Assembly (NCBI GenBank): GCA_947498785.1
Contig: CANMLS010000008.1
Span: 1 to 64,000 of the forward strand
Length of the DNA: 64,000 nucleotides
Source: an uncultured Aquimarina sp.
GTDB lineage: Bacteria > Bacteroidota > Bacteroidia > Flavobacteriales > Flavobacteriaceae
Direction of reading: 5' to 3'
Of this stretch, positions 1-6,804 are shown piece after piece. The notes under the pieces were generated by a model. The model ran no database searches, was not told where the DNA came from, and worked only from the letters and a program-made list of their open reading frames with translations. Positions within the stretch are counted from its first letter, which is position 1. The number at the start of each line of letters is the position of its first letter. The position numbers and the translations under genes are program-made.

Positions 1-32
1 TAAAATATAGATTTTTTCGCATTACTAAAGTG

Positions 33-56
33 CTGCAATGAAATTGCAGGGTTTTT
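33..56 (+). terminator. Possible terminator of a gene left of the window
   Basis: A 7-bp stem (33-39 with 43-49, loop GAA) is followed by GG and five T. The stem is short, so this is a weak call. No coding region in the window ends at it, so it would serve a gene outside the left edge. Confidence 0.35.
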
Positions 57-81
57 ACCCGAATTTGAGACCAATAATTTC

Positions 82-120
82 AAAAACTCCATTATTGCTT
101 ACTGCAATAATGGAGTTTTT
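82..120. terminator. Strong hairpin terminator
   Basis: A perfect 17-bp stem (82-98 with 104-120, loop of 5) begins with five A and ends with five T, so it can act on both strands. It separates whatever lies left of the window from the small gene at 188. Confidence 0.75.
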
Positions 121-187
121 GTTATAATCTGTGTAACAAATTCATAAAAAATGCTACACATTATTATACACTTTTAATTTATCAACT

Positions 188-355
188 ATGGGAAAACAAT
201 TTAAAGTAATTAAAGTATCTGAAAACTGGTCAATAGAAAAACTAAGAAAAAAAGTTGAAGATGCTCTAAACAAATCTTCTAAAGAAGGTTGGGAAATTAT
301 TGATATAGCATATATCTCTAATTTATATACAGCTATGATAACAATCTCAAAATAA
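188..355 (+). CDS. Small DUF4177-like protein (55 aa)
   Basis: An ATG-started frame of 55 codons ending in TAA. The protein begins MGKQFKVIKV and carries the pattern E-D-A-L-N-K-S-S-K-E-G-W-E-I-I-D near residues 24-39, then a hydrophobic beta strand at the end. A short beta strand, a helix of the type 'LN.L.KEGWE(L/I)', and a closing strand are the signature of the small DUF4177 family, whose function is unknown. There is no signal peptide, so it is probably cytoplasmic. It lies 68 bp upstream of the SPFH gene on the same strand and could be co-transcribed with it. The family assignment rests on this pattern only. Confidence 0.65.
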   Translation: MGKQFKVIKVSENWSIEKLRKKVEDALNKSSKEGWEIIDIAYISNLYTAMITISK

Positions 356-423
356 AAAACATTCATTTACAATTAATTAGTAACTTGATTAACAAATAAC
401 CTTTAACACTAAAACATAAAATA

Positions 424-1368
424 ATGGGTCTATATTTAATTCCACTGGTAATTTTCGGTTTTATCATTCTAATAAAAGGTATTTTCACCGTAAAACAGCA
501 AACTTCGGCAATTGTTGAACGTTTTGGTAAATTCCTTGGTATAAGAAATTCAGGATTACATTTTAAAATTCCAATTTTTGATCGTATCGCAGGACGTATT
601 AATCTTAAAATTCAGCAACTAGATGTACTAGTAGAAACCAAAACCAAGGATGATGTATTTGTTCGTCTCAAAATATCTGTTCAATTTCAGGTGATTAAGG
701 CTAAAGTTTATGATGCATTTTACAAGTTAGAAAATCCACATGATCAAATCACTTCGTATGTATTTGATGTTGTACGTGCAGAAGTTCCTAAAATGAAACT
801 AGATGATGTTTTTGAACGCAAAGATGATATCGCGATTGCTGTTAAACAAGAACTAAATGAAGCTATGGTTAATTATGGTTATGACATCATAAAAACTCTT
901 GTTACAGATATTGATCCCGACCTGCAGGTAAAAGAAGCGATGAATAGAATTAACGCTGCAGAAAGAGAAAAAGTAGCTGCAGAATACGAAGCTGAAGCTG
1001 AAAGAATCAAAATTGTAGCCAAAGCACGAGCTGAAGCAGAAAGTAAAAGACTACAAGGTCAAGGTATTGCAGATCAACGAAGAGAAATTGCAAGAGGTTT
1101 AGAAGAGAGTGTAGATGTTTTAAATAATGTCGGTATCAATTCTCAAGAAGCATCAGCTCTTATAGTAGTAACACAACATTATGATACATTGCAATCTATA
1201 GGAGAAGAAACCAATAGTAATTTAATTCTTCTTCCAAATTCTCCACAAGCAGGAAGTGACATGCTAAACAATATGATTGCATCCTTCACGGCATCAAATC
1301 AAATTGGAGAAGAGATGAAAAAACAAAATGCAAAAAAGGGCATCGGGAAAAATCCAGACAACAAATAA
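424..1368 (+). CDS. SPFH domain (stomatin/prohibitin-like) membrane protein
   Basis: A 314-residue protein with one N-terminal membrane segment (about residues 3-22), then an SPFH domain with the usual opening (QQTSAIVERFGKF), and an Ala/Glu-rich coiled coil at about 178-235 (A-E-R-E-K-V-A-A-E-Y-E-A-E-A-E-R). This is the layout of bacterial stomatin-like proteins of the QmcA/HflK-HflC group, which form oligomeric membrane scaffolds and often modulate membrane proteases. No NfeD partner or FtsH gene is next to it. The C-terminal tail is Lys/Asn-rich. The ATG at 424 starts directly at the membrane segment, and a hairpin terminator follows the stop codon. The specific client is not visible from sequence. 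Confidence 0.9.
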   Translation: MGLYLIPLVIFGFIILIKGIFTVKQQTSAIVERFGKFLGIRNSGLHFKIPIFDRIAGRINLKIQQLDVLVETKTKDDVFVRLKISVQFQVIKAKVYDAFYKLENPHDQITSYVFDVVRAEVPKMKLDDVFERKDDIAIAVKQELNEAMVNYGYDIIKTLVTDIDPDLQVKEAMNRINAAEREKVAAEYEAEAERIKIVAKARAEAESKRLQGQGIADQRREIARGLEESVDVLNNVGINSQEASALIVVTQHYDTLQSIGEETNSNLILLPNSPQAGSDMLNNMIASFTASNQIGEEMKKQNAKKGIGKNPDNK

Positions 1369-1387
1369 TAAAAATAAAAATTCAATC

Positions 1388-1426
1388 AAATAACCTGATC
1401 ATAAAATATGATTGGGTTATTTTTTA
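1388..1426 (+). terminator. Terminator of the SPFH gene
   Basis: An 8-bp stem AAATAACC/GGTTATTT (1388-1395 with 1415-1422) is extended by seven inner pairs, two of them G-T, around a 5-nt loop, and is followed by a T run. It lies 20 bp after the SPFH stop. Confidence 0.7.
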
Positions 1427-1429
1427 CTT

Positions 1430-1870
1430 AAAAAACAAAAAATCCAGGGTATTCAACAGGAAACTTAAAATAAAGCGTTTTAAGAACGTTTCTACTATAA
1501 AAAAGTAATCTTACATTACTATAATTTTATTTATTATTAAACCTCTTTATTTAAATCTATTTTTGATAAAAAAATTCTATTATAAAATAATTATACATAA
1601 ATAGTTGTTATATTAAAAATAAATGTAATTTTTATCAAAATAAAGACTAACTAATCTTTTTTACCTATTATTCCTATAAAAAGAAATGCGTCATTATTTT
1701 TAAATAAATAACTCTTGAATTCATTAATCTAAAGAATTCATGATTCTACCAATAAAAAATCTATACCATCAAAAGCGAACTTTAATTCATAAGTTAGATA
1801 TCAAATTATATAACAACCTCAAAATAACGATTTGTAGATTTAATCATTCTCAAAATTCATGTATTTAAAC
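1430..1870. other. Non-coding AT-rich gap
   Basis: About 440 bases of very AT-rich DNA with no open frame that has a plausible start and composition on either strand. An eight-base GAATTCAT motif occurs twice near 1718-1742. I see no RNA gene here. The right end leads into the promoter of the gene at 1997. Confidence 0.5.
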
Positions 1871-1900
1871 TTTTTAATATTTAAAAGAATAGTACCTTTG
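1871..1900 (+). promoter_or_regulatory. Bacteroidota-type promoter of the 1997 gene
   Basis: TACCTTTG at 1893-1900 matches the -7 consensus TAnnTTTG exactly. A T-rich -33-like element starts at 1871. The start codon is 97 bp downstream, which leaves a rather long 5' leader. Confidence 0.55.
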
Positions 1901-1996
1901 TCCACAAAATACAATAAATTAAATTTATATAAACACCTTATAATTAATTAAATAGATATAGTATTACTTTTAAAGTATACCTATAAAAAAGAACAA

Positions 1997-2506
1997 ATGA
2001 AACATTATATTATTATTTTACTTTTTATTACTGGAAATGTTTTTTCTCAAGACATAGACACTATAAAAGAATTTGCTTTAAGAGATGCAAAAGCTACTTC
2101 TCAAGCTTCAATTGATAGAAATTTAAGTAACATACTGAAACACACACACCCAAAGATTCTAAAAACTTATGGGGAAAAAAATCTTATAGATACCATGGAT
2201 GAAATTTTTAAAACCATGGATGCTCAAAAAATAAAAATCGTTAGTTCTCAGGTCGATGAAATAGCTGATATAAAAAAAGAAAATAGAGAATACAGGTGCT
2301 TAGTGAAAAATACTATTAAAATGGATTTTAATGGTCGATATGTAACCTTAAAAAGCTCATTGTTTGGGTTTTACGACAAAAATAAATCTCAATGGTACTT
2401 TGTAGAATCTAACAAACTTCTTGATGATCCTGAAACCAAAAAATTGTTTCCCAGATTTAAAACCGATATTGAAATTCCATTAGACGAACACATAGCAGAT
2501 AACTAA
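1997..2506 (+). CDS. Secreted protein of unknown function (169 aa)
   Basis: Residues 1-17 form a clear signal peptide (MKHYIIILLFITGNVFS followed by Q-D), so the mature protein is exported to the periplasm or beyond. The rest is about 150 residues of mixed alpha/beta character, with charged helices near 20-80 and a strand-rich second half (R-Y-V-T-L-K-S-S-L-F-G-F-Y-D-K near 113-128, then W-Y-F-V-E). It resembles the small helix-plus-sheet folds common in flavobacterial exported proteins, but I cannot assign a family. It stands alone, with its own promoter and a shared terminator with glnS. Confidence 0.75.
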   Translation: MKHYIIILLFITGNVFSQDIDTIKEFALRDAKATSQASIDRNLSNILKHTHPKILKTYGEKNLIDTMDEIFKTMDAQKIKIVSSQVDEIADIKKENREYRCLVKNTIKMDFNGRYVTLKSSLFGFYDKNKSQWYFVESNKLLDDPETKKLFPRFKTDIEIPLDEHIADN

Positions 2507-2537
2507 TTCTAGAATTAGTTTTTGAATAATAAAACAG

Positions 2538-2578
2538 CCCTCTTAGAGTAAAAAATTCTACTTTAAGAGGGTTATTAT
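2538..2578. terminator. Shared terminator between the 1997 gene and glnS
   Basis: Stem CCCTCTTA/TAAGAGGG (2538-2545 with 2564-2571) is extended by a further five inner pairs. It lies between two convergent genes and immediately after the end of glnS read on the minus strand. Confidence 0.75.
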
Positions 2579-4620
2579 TATATCTTATACTTAGTAGCCA
2601 GTTCCTGACCTTCTATTTGTAAAAGTTCATTTTTATCATCCAAAGTTTTGATAATAAAATCTTTGGCTAATTGATCGGGCTCAAGTCCATTACTTTCTAA
2701 AACTACATTTAATGCAATGGTTACTGCTATGCGGGTTCCCGATTTTTTGACTGCTGTTGCATAGAGAGGAATTAGTTCTTCTAGGGTTACAGATTTTGCT
2801 GCCTCCTGAATTTTCTTTTTAAGAGCTGTTCTTTTATCCTCTGGTAGATTGGTATACTTTTTACCAGCTCTTTTAATTTCTTCGATTGCAGGTATTTCTT
2901 TTTGCTTAGTTTGAGATTGTTTCTGTGGGTTCTGTTGTCCAGAAACAGGTTTTACCTTTGCCCATGTATCTCGTAAGCCAACAGTTTTATTAAACACTAA
3001 ACTAGTTGATTTACTATCATTATCTACATTAAAATACCCTAATCTCTGAAATTGAAACTGTTCAAAATGATTTGCTTCTGCAAGACCTGGTTCCAAATAT
3101 CCTGTGATTACTTTTAGCGAGTTCGGATTCAAGAATTCCATAAAGTCTTTATCCTTATTTCCATCAGGTGCTTCATTATTAAATAATCGATCATAAATTC
3201 TAATTTCTGCAGGAATAGCATGCTGTACAGAAACCCAATGTAGTGTACCTTTTACATTACGTTTAGATTCCTCGGTACCACTACCCGACTTACTTTTTGG
3301 ATCATAAGTACAATGAATTTCTATAATATTTCCTTCATCATCTTTAACCACATTTTCTCCTTTTATAATATACGCATTCTTAAGACGTACTTCTTTTCCT
3401 AAAGTAAGTCTAAAGAATTTTCGTCCTGCTTCTTCTTTAAAATCTTCTCTTTCAATAAATAATTCTCTAGAAAAAGGCACTTTTCTATACCCTGCTGTTT
3501 CATCTTCAGGATTGTTCTCTGCATCTAACCATTCTTCTTCTCCTTTTGTATAATTAGTAATTATTAATTTTACAGGATCTAAAACAGCCATCACCCGTTT
3601 TGCCATTTTATTAAGATCTTCCCTAACGCAAAACTCTAATAACGATACATCTATAACATTTTCTCGTTTTGCAACTCCTACAGTTTCAACAAATTTTCGT
3701 ATAGATTCAGGAGTATACCCTCGTCTTCTTAATCCAGAAATTGTTGGCATTCTAGGATCATCCCATCCAGTAACAATTCCTTCCTCAACCAATCTAAGAA
3801 GTTTACGCTTGCTCATAATGGTATAGCTTAAATTAAGCCTAGCAAACTCTCTTTGTTTTGGTCTCATGTTATCACTATATACCTGATCCAAAAACCAATC
3901 ATATAACTTTCTATGCGGCTTAAACTCAAGAGAACATAATGAATGTGAAATGTTCTCTATATAATCACTTTCGCCATGTGTCCAATCATACATTGGATAA
4001 ATACACCAATCATCACCAGTTCTATGATGTGATTTTTTAAGAATTCTATACATCAGAGGATCCCTCATCAACATATTAGGGTCAGCCATATCGATTTTTG
4101 CTCTGACTACATGTTCTCCTTCATTAAACTCCCCTTCTTTCATCCTTTGAAAAAGATCTAAATTCTCTTCAACAGAACGATCTCTATATGGACTATTACT
4201 TCCAGCCTCTGTAGTAGTTCCCTTTTGAGAGGCTATAGTTTCTGCAGACTGAGAATCTACATATGCTTTGCCTTCTTTTATCAATAGAATCGTCCAATCA
4301 TACAATTGTTGAAAATAATCAGATGAATAACATTCTTTATCCCATTGGTAGCCTAACCAACTGATATCTTTTTTTATAGCGTCTACATACTCTTGTTCTT
4401 CCTTGGCAGGATTAGTATCATCAAAACGTAAGTTTACAGGGGCATTATATCTTAGTCCCAGCCCAAAACTTATACCTATTGCTTTAGTATGACCAATATG
4501 TAAATACCCGTTAGGTTCTGGAGGAAAACGAAAACGTAAGTCTTCTTTACTCATTCCTGTAATAAGATCCTCCTCTATAATATGCTCAATAAAATTAAGT
4601 GGTTTTTTTTCTTCTGACAT
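2578..4620 (-). CDS. glnS: Glutaminyl-tRNA synthetase with C-terminal extension
   Basis: A class I aminoacyl-tRNA synthetase that charges tRNA-Gln. The HIGH motif is at residues 41-44 within PEPNGYLHIGHTKAI and the KMSKS-like loop is MSKRK at about 269-273. DWTHGESDYIEN and the downstream anticodon-binding beta barrels fit GlnRS rather than GluRS. At 680 residues it is about 120 longer than the E. coli enzyme. After a Gln-rich linker (from about residue 560) there is a helical tail of about 105 residues. Such tails are known in some bacterial GlnRS (for example the YqeY-like appendix of Deinococcus), but I cannot prove that this one is homologous. Presence of glnS implies direct Gln-tRNA charging. 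Confidence 0.96.
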   Translation of the reverse strand: MSEEKKPLNFIEHIIEEDLITGMSKEDLRFRFPPEPNGYLHIGHTKAIGISFGLGLRYNAPVNLRFDDTNPAKEEQEYVDAIKKDISWLGYQWDKECYSSDYFQQLYDWTILLIKEGKAYVDSQSAETIASQKGTTTEAGSNSPYRDRSVEENLDLFQRMKEGEFNEGEHVVRAKIDMADPNMLMRDPLMYRILKKSHHRTGDDWCIYPMYDWTHGESDYIENISHSLCSLEFKPHRKLYDWFLDQVYSDNMRPKQREFARLNLSYTIMSKRKLLRLVEEGIVTGWDDPRMPTISGLRRRGYTPESIRKFVETVGVAKRENVIDVSLLEFCVREDLNKMAKRVMAVLDPVKLIITNYTKGEEEWLDAENNPEDETAGYRKVPFSRELFIEREDFKEEAGRKFFRLTLGKEVRLKNAYIIKGENVVKDDEGNIIEIHCTYDPKSKSGSGTEESKRNVKGTLHWVSVQHAIPAEIRIYDRLFNNEAPDGNKDKDFMEFLNPNSLKVITGYLEPGLAEANHFEQFQFQRLGYFNVDNDSKSTSLVFNKTVGLRDTWAKVKPVSGQQNPQKQSQTKQKEIPAIEEIKRAGKKYTNLPEDKRTALKKKIQEAAKSVTLEELIPLYATAVKKSGTRIAVTIALNVVLESNGLEPDQLAKDFIIKTLDDKNELLQIEGQELATKYKI

Positions 4621-4639
4621 TTGTAATTCTAATAAAACA

Positions 4640-4647
4640 CAAAACTA
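4640..4647 (-). promoter_or_regulatory. Possible -7 box of glnS
   Basis: Read on the minus strand the sequence is TAGTTTTG, an exact TAnnTTTG match, 20 bp upstream of the glnS start codon. No clear -33 TTTG is present at the expected distance. Confidence 0.45.
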
Positions 4648-4739
4648 CAAATTCTAATGTTCTTCAGCTATAGTATAAAAATCTTTAATACAATTATTCT
4701 AGTTAAACTATAATTCACTTGAAAAGGGGGATTCTACCC

Positions 4740-4769
4740 TTTAATTAATAAAGATTCTTTTTACCTTTG
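4740..4769 (+). promoter_or_regulatory. Promoter of folB, decides its start codon
   Basis: TACCTTTG (4762-4769) is a perfect -7 box with TTTA (4740-4743) 18 bp upstream. The longest open frame begins with a TTG inside this box (4767), which cannot be a start if transcription begins downstream of it. The in-frame GTG at 4782 is therefore the likely start. Confidence 0.65.
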
Positions 4770-4781
4770 TATAAAAACCCT

Positions 4782-5138
4782 GTGGGATTAATAAAATTGA
4801 AAAATATCAAGGTATATGCTTATCATGGGTGCCTTGTTGAGGAAAAAAAGATAGGGTCTGATTATAGAGTAGATTTAAAGATTAAAGCGAATTTATCAAA
4901 ATCTGCTTTATCTGATCGCTTATCAGAAACTGTAGATTATGTTCATCTTAATCATATTGTAAAGGAAGAAATGGCTATTCGCTCTAAATTGTTGGAGCAT
5001 GCAGCAGAACGAATTTTGATCAGGATATTGGATGAATTACCATTAGTTGACAAAGCAATTGTTGATGTTTCTAAAATTAATCCACCAATTGGTGGAAATG
5101 TAGAAATGGTAACCATTACAAGAAGCAAAAATCGTTAA
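4782..5138 (+). CDS. folB: Dihydroneopterin aldolase
   Basis: FolB converts 7,8-dihydroneopterin to 6-hydroxymethyl-dihydropterin in folate synthesis. The protein starts (V/M)GLIKLKNIKVYAYHGC and contains V-Y-A-Y-H-G-C-L-V-E-E-K and the conserved D-Y-V-H-L-N and L-L-E-H-A-A-E-R-I elements of the family. From the GTG it is 118 residues, the usual length. The TTG at 4767 lies inside the promoter box, so I prefer the GTG at 4782. That start is only 12 bp after the -7 box, so the mRNA would be almost leaderless. It stands alone between glnS (divergent) and tRNA-Cys. Confidence 0.92.
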   Translation: MGLIKLKNIKVYAYHGCLVEEKKIGSDYRVDLKIKANLSKSALSDRLSETVDYVHLNHIVKEEMAIRSKLLEHAAERILIRILDELPLVDKAIVDVSKINPPIGGNVEMVTITRSKNR

Positions 5139-5210
5139 GTAGATTATGTTAAAGTTATACGAATATCGTTTTAATGTAAAATCATTTTAAGAAGTAACCA
5201 TAAATTTTTT

Positions 5211-5218
5211 TACATTTG
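5211..5218 (+). promoter_or_regulatory. -7 box upstream of tRNA-Cys
   Basis: TACATTTG matches TAnnTTTG exactly and ends 18 bp before the tRNA. A T-rich tract at 5185-5188 could serve as the -33 element. Confidence 0.6.
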
Positions 5219-5236
5219 CCTTCCAAACAGAAATTG

Positions 5237-5307
5237 GGTGTCGTGGCCGAGTGGCTAGGCAGTGGTCTGCAACACCATCTACAGCGGTTCGAATCCGCTC
5301 GACACCT
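5237..5307 (+). tRNA. tRNA-Cys (anticodon GCA)
   Basis: A 71-nt cloverleaf. The acceptor stem GGTGTCG pairs with CGACACC. The anticodon stem GTGGT/ACCAT encloses the loop CTGCAAC with anticodon GCA. The T arm is AGCGG-TTCGAAT-CCGCT. The discriminator base is T, as expected for tRNA-Cys. CCA is not encoded in the gene (TCA follows). Confidence 0.95.
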
Positions 5308-5310
5308 CAG

Positions 5311-5345
5311 AAAATCCTATACATTATCTGTATAGGATTTTTTAT
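5311..5345. terminator. Terminator after tRNA-Cys
   Basis: A 12-bp perfect stem (5311-5322 with 5330-5341) is followed by T-rich sequence, 3 bp after the tRNA. It overlaps the last bases before the stop of the convergent LysE-type gene and may serve both. Confidence 0.8.
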
Positions 5346-6037
5346 TTAAATCTGGATTCTGGAGTTATTTTCTCTATTTCGTCTTGTATTCGTTTCTCCA
5401 TAGTGTCAGGAAGAACACCTTTTAAAATAAGAAATACACCAAATACAATCATAATTATACTAATGATTCTCTTGATAGTATATGTTCTTTTTGGAGTTAG
5501 TTTTCTTTTTAATCTTTTAGCAAGTAACATTTTAAAAAAATCAATAAAAAGATAAGTTCCCAATACCATTGCAAAGAAATATAAAATCCTAGTGGTATTC
5601 ATATCCAGCTGCGGTCCTATTACAATGATAACACTTAACCAAAAGCCTAACACTCCAATATTAATAAAATTAAGGAGAAAACCTTTTATAAACAGCATTA
5701 TATAATTGTGCTTATTTATAATTTCAACAGATGTATCTCTAACTTTATTATAATTTTTTCGCTCCTGAATAAAAGATATTACTCCATAAGTTGATAATAA
5801 TACTCCTCCAAATATAAATAAGGCAGGATCATCTTTTATTTTTTCTAAAATTTGATTAGTACTAAAATATGCTATAAGAATAAAAACGATATCGGCAAAG
5901 ATAACACCTAGATCTACAGCCAGTGCCGCTCTAAATCCTTTTATAGCAGCCGTTTCTAGTAGTACAAAAAAAACAGGCCCAATTAAAAAGGCTAATAAAA
6001 AACCTAAAGGTATTGCTGCTTGAGCATCTTGAAGCAT
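5342..6037 (-). CDS. LysE/RhtB family exporter
   Basis: A 231-residue inner-membrane protein with about six hydrophobic segments. It opens with the family hallmark A-I-P-L-G-F-L-L-A-F-L-I-G-P-V-F-F (about residues 8-24), followed by a loop (E-T-A-A-I-K-G-F-R-A-A-L) and the second segment with the conserved acidic residue in D-L-G-V-I-F-A-D. LysE/RhtB proteins export amino acids or other small polar compounds. The substrate cannot be read from the sequence. A basic and acidic tail (K-R-I-Q-D-E-I-E-K-I) follows the last segment. It lies 37 bp downstream of the head-GIN gene on the same strand. Confidence 0.88.
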   Translation of the reverse strand: MLQDAQAAIPLGFLLAFLIGPVFFVLLETAAIKGFRAALAVDLGVIFADIVFILIAYFSTNQILEKIKDDPALFIFGGVLLSTYGVISFIQERKNYNKVRDTSVEIINKHNYIMLFIKGFLLNFINIGVLGFWLSVIIVIGPQLDMNTTRILYFFAMVLGTYLFIDFFKMLLAKRLKRKLTPKRTYTIKRIISIIMIVFGVFLILKGVLPDTMEKRIQDEIEKITPESRFK

Positions 6038-6074
6038 AGGGTCTAAGCGTATTTATTACAAAGTTAAAAACTAC

Positions 6075-6749
6075 TTAGTTAACTTCAACAATTTTTCCTC
6101 CTAAAAGTTTTTGAGTATCCATTTGTTTTGGTTTTCCAAAAATTCTTATTCTTCCACCAGCATTAGTATTAGCTTTTATATAATTTTTTGCATTTACTTC
6201 TGCTATTCCACCAGCACTAATTTTTACCTGAGTCTCATTTGTTCTAAGGTCTCTACCATAATATTGTCCTCCAGAAGTAATATTCACCTCTTGTTCTTTT
6301 GCGTTTCCCCTAAGTTCTATTTCGCCTCCTGTAATAGATTTTGCATATATAAAATCAGCATCGATTTTTGCTATCATACTTGCTCCTTCTTGTGCTCTAA
6401 GATCCAATTTTTCTGCAGTAATTAAACCATCAACTTCTACTCTCGACCCTTCATTAACATCTATTTTATTAATCTGTGTATAGTATACTATTACTTTAGT
6501 ATTATTATTATCCCACAAATTATCCAATCTCATTCTTACTTTAAGAAGATTTCCGTTTTGAACAATATCAACATCTCTTCTCTTAATACCCGTTATTTCA
6601 ACTTTATTTTCTTTCCCTTCAATCAAAGTAAGCTTTATCTTATCAAAAACTTTTAGTTCATTAAAATCTCCTATGTTTTTTGTTATGATATCCTGTGCTT
6701 GTCCTAATGTTACTAACAACATAACGAACAGAAATGCTAATCTTTTCAT
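6075..6749 (-). CDS. Head-GIN domain (DUF2807) exported protein
   Basis: A signal peptide (MKRLAFLFVMLLVTLGQAQ) is followed by a right-handed beta-solenoid of short repeats with Gly- and Ala-rich turns (E-G-S-R-V-E-V-D-G-L, Q-E-G-A-S-M-I-A, T-S-G-G-Q-Y-Y-G, S-A-G-G-I-A-E-V, N-A-G-G-R-I-R-I). This is the DUF2807 'head GIN' family, common in Bacteroidota and named in databases as a putative autotransporter-adhesin head; its real role is not established. The mature protein of about 205 residues has no membrane anchor or T9SS sorting domain. It lies 55 bp after rnr on the same strand. Confidence 0.87.
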   Translation of the reverse strand: MKRLAFLFVMLLVTLGQAQDIITKNIGDFNELKVFDKIKLTLIEGKENKVEITGIKRRDVDIVQNGNLLKVRMRLDNLWDNNNTKVIVYYTQINKIDVNEGSRVEVDGLITAEKLDLRAQEGASMIAKIDADFIYAKSITGGEIELRGNAKEQEVNITSGGQYYGRDLRTNETQVKISAGGIAEVNAKNYIKANTNAGGRIRIFGKPKQMDTQKLLGGKIVEVN

Positions 6750-6804
6750 CGCCCTATTTTTAAGATTTATATTATATTTTATAAAAACGATATTTATCCA
6801 TAAA

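Noticed and set aside
5262..5555. 97-codon frame on the plus strand beginning within tRNA-Cys
   Set aside because: It runs through the tRNA and antisense to the LysE-type gene, so it is a shadow frame.
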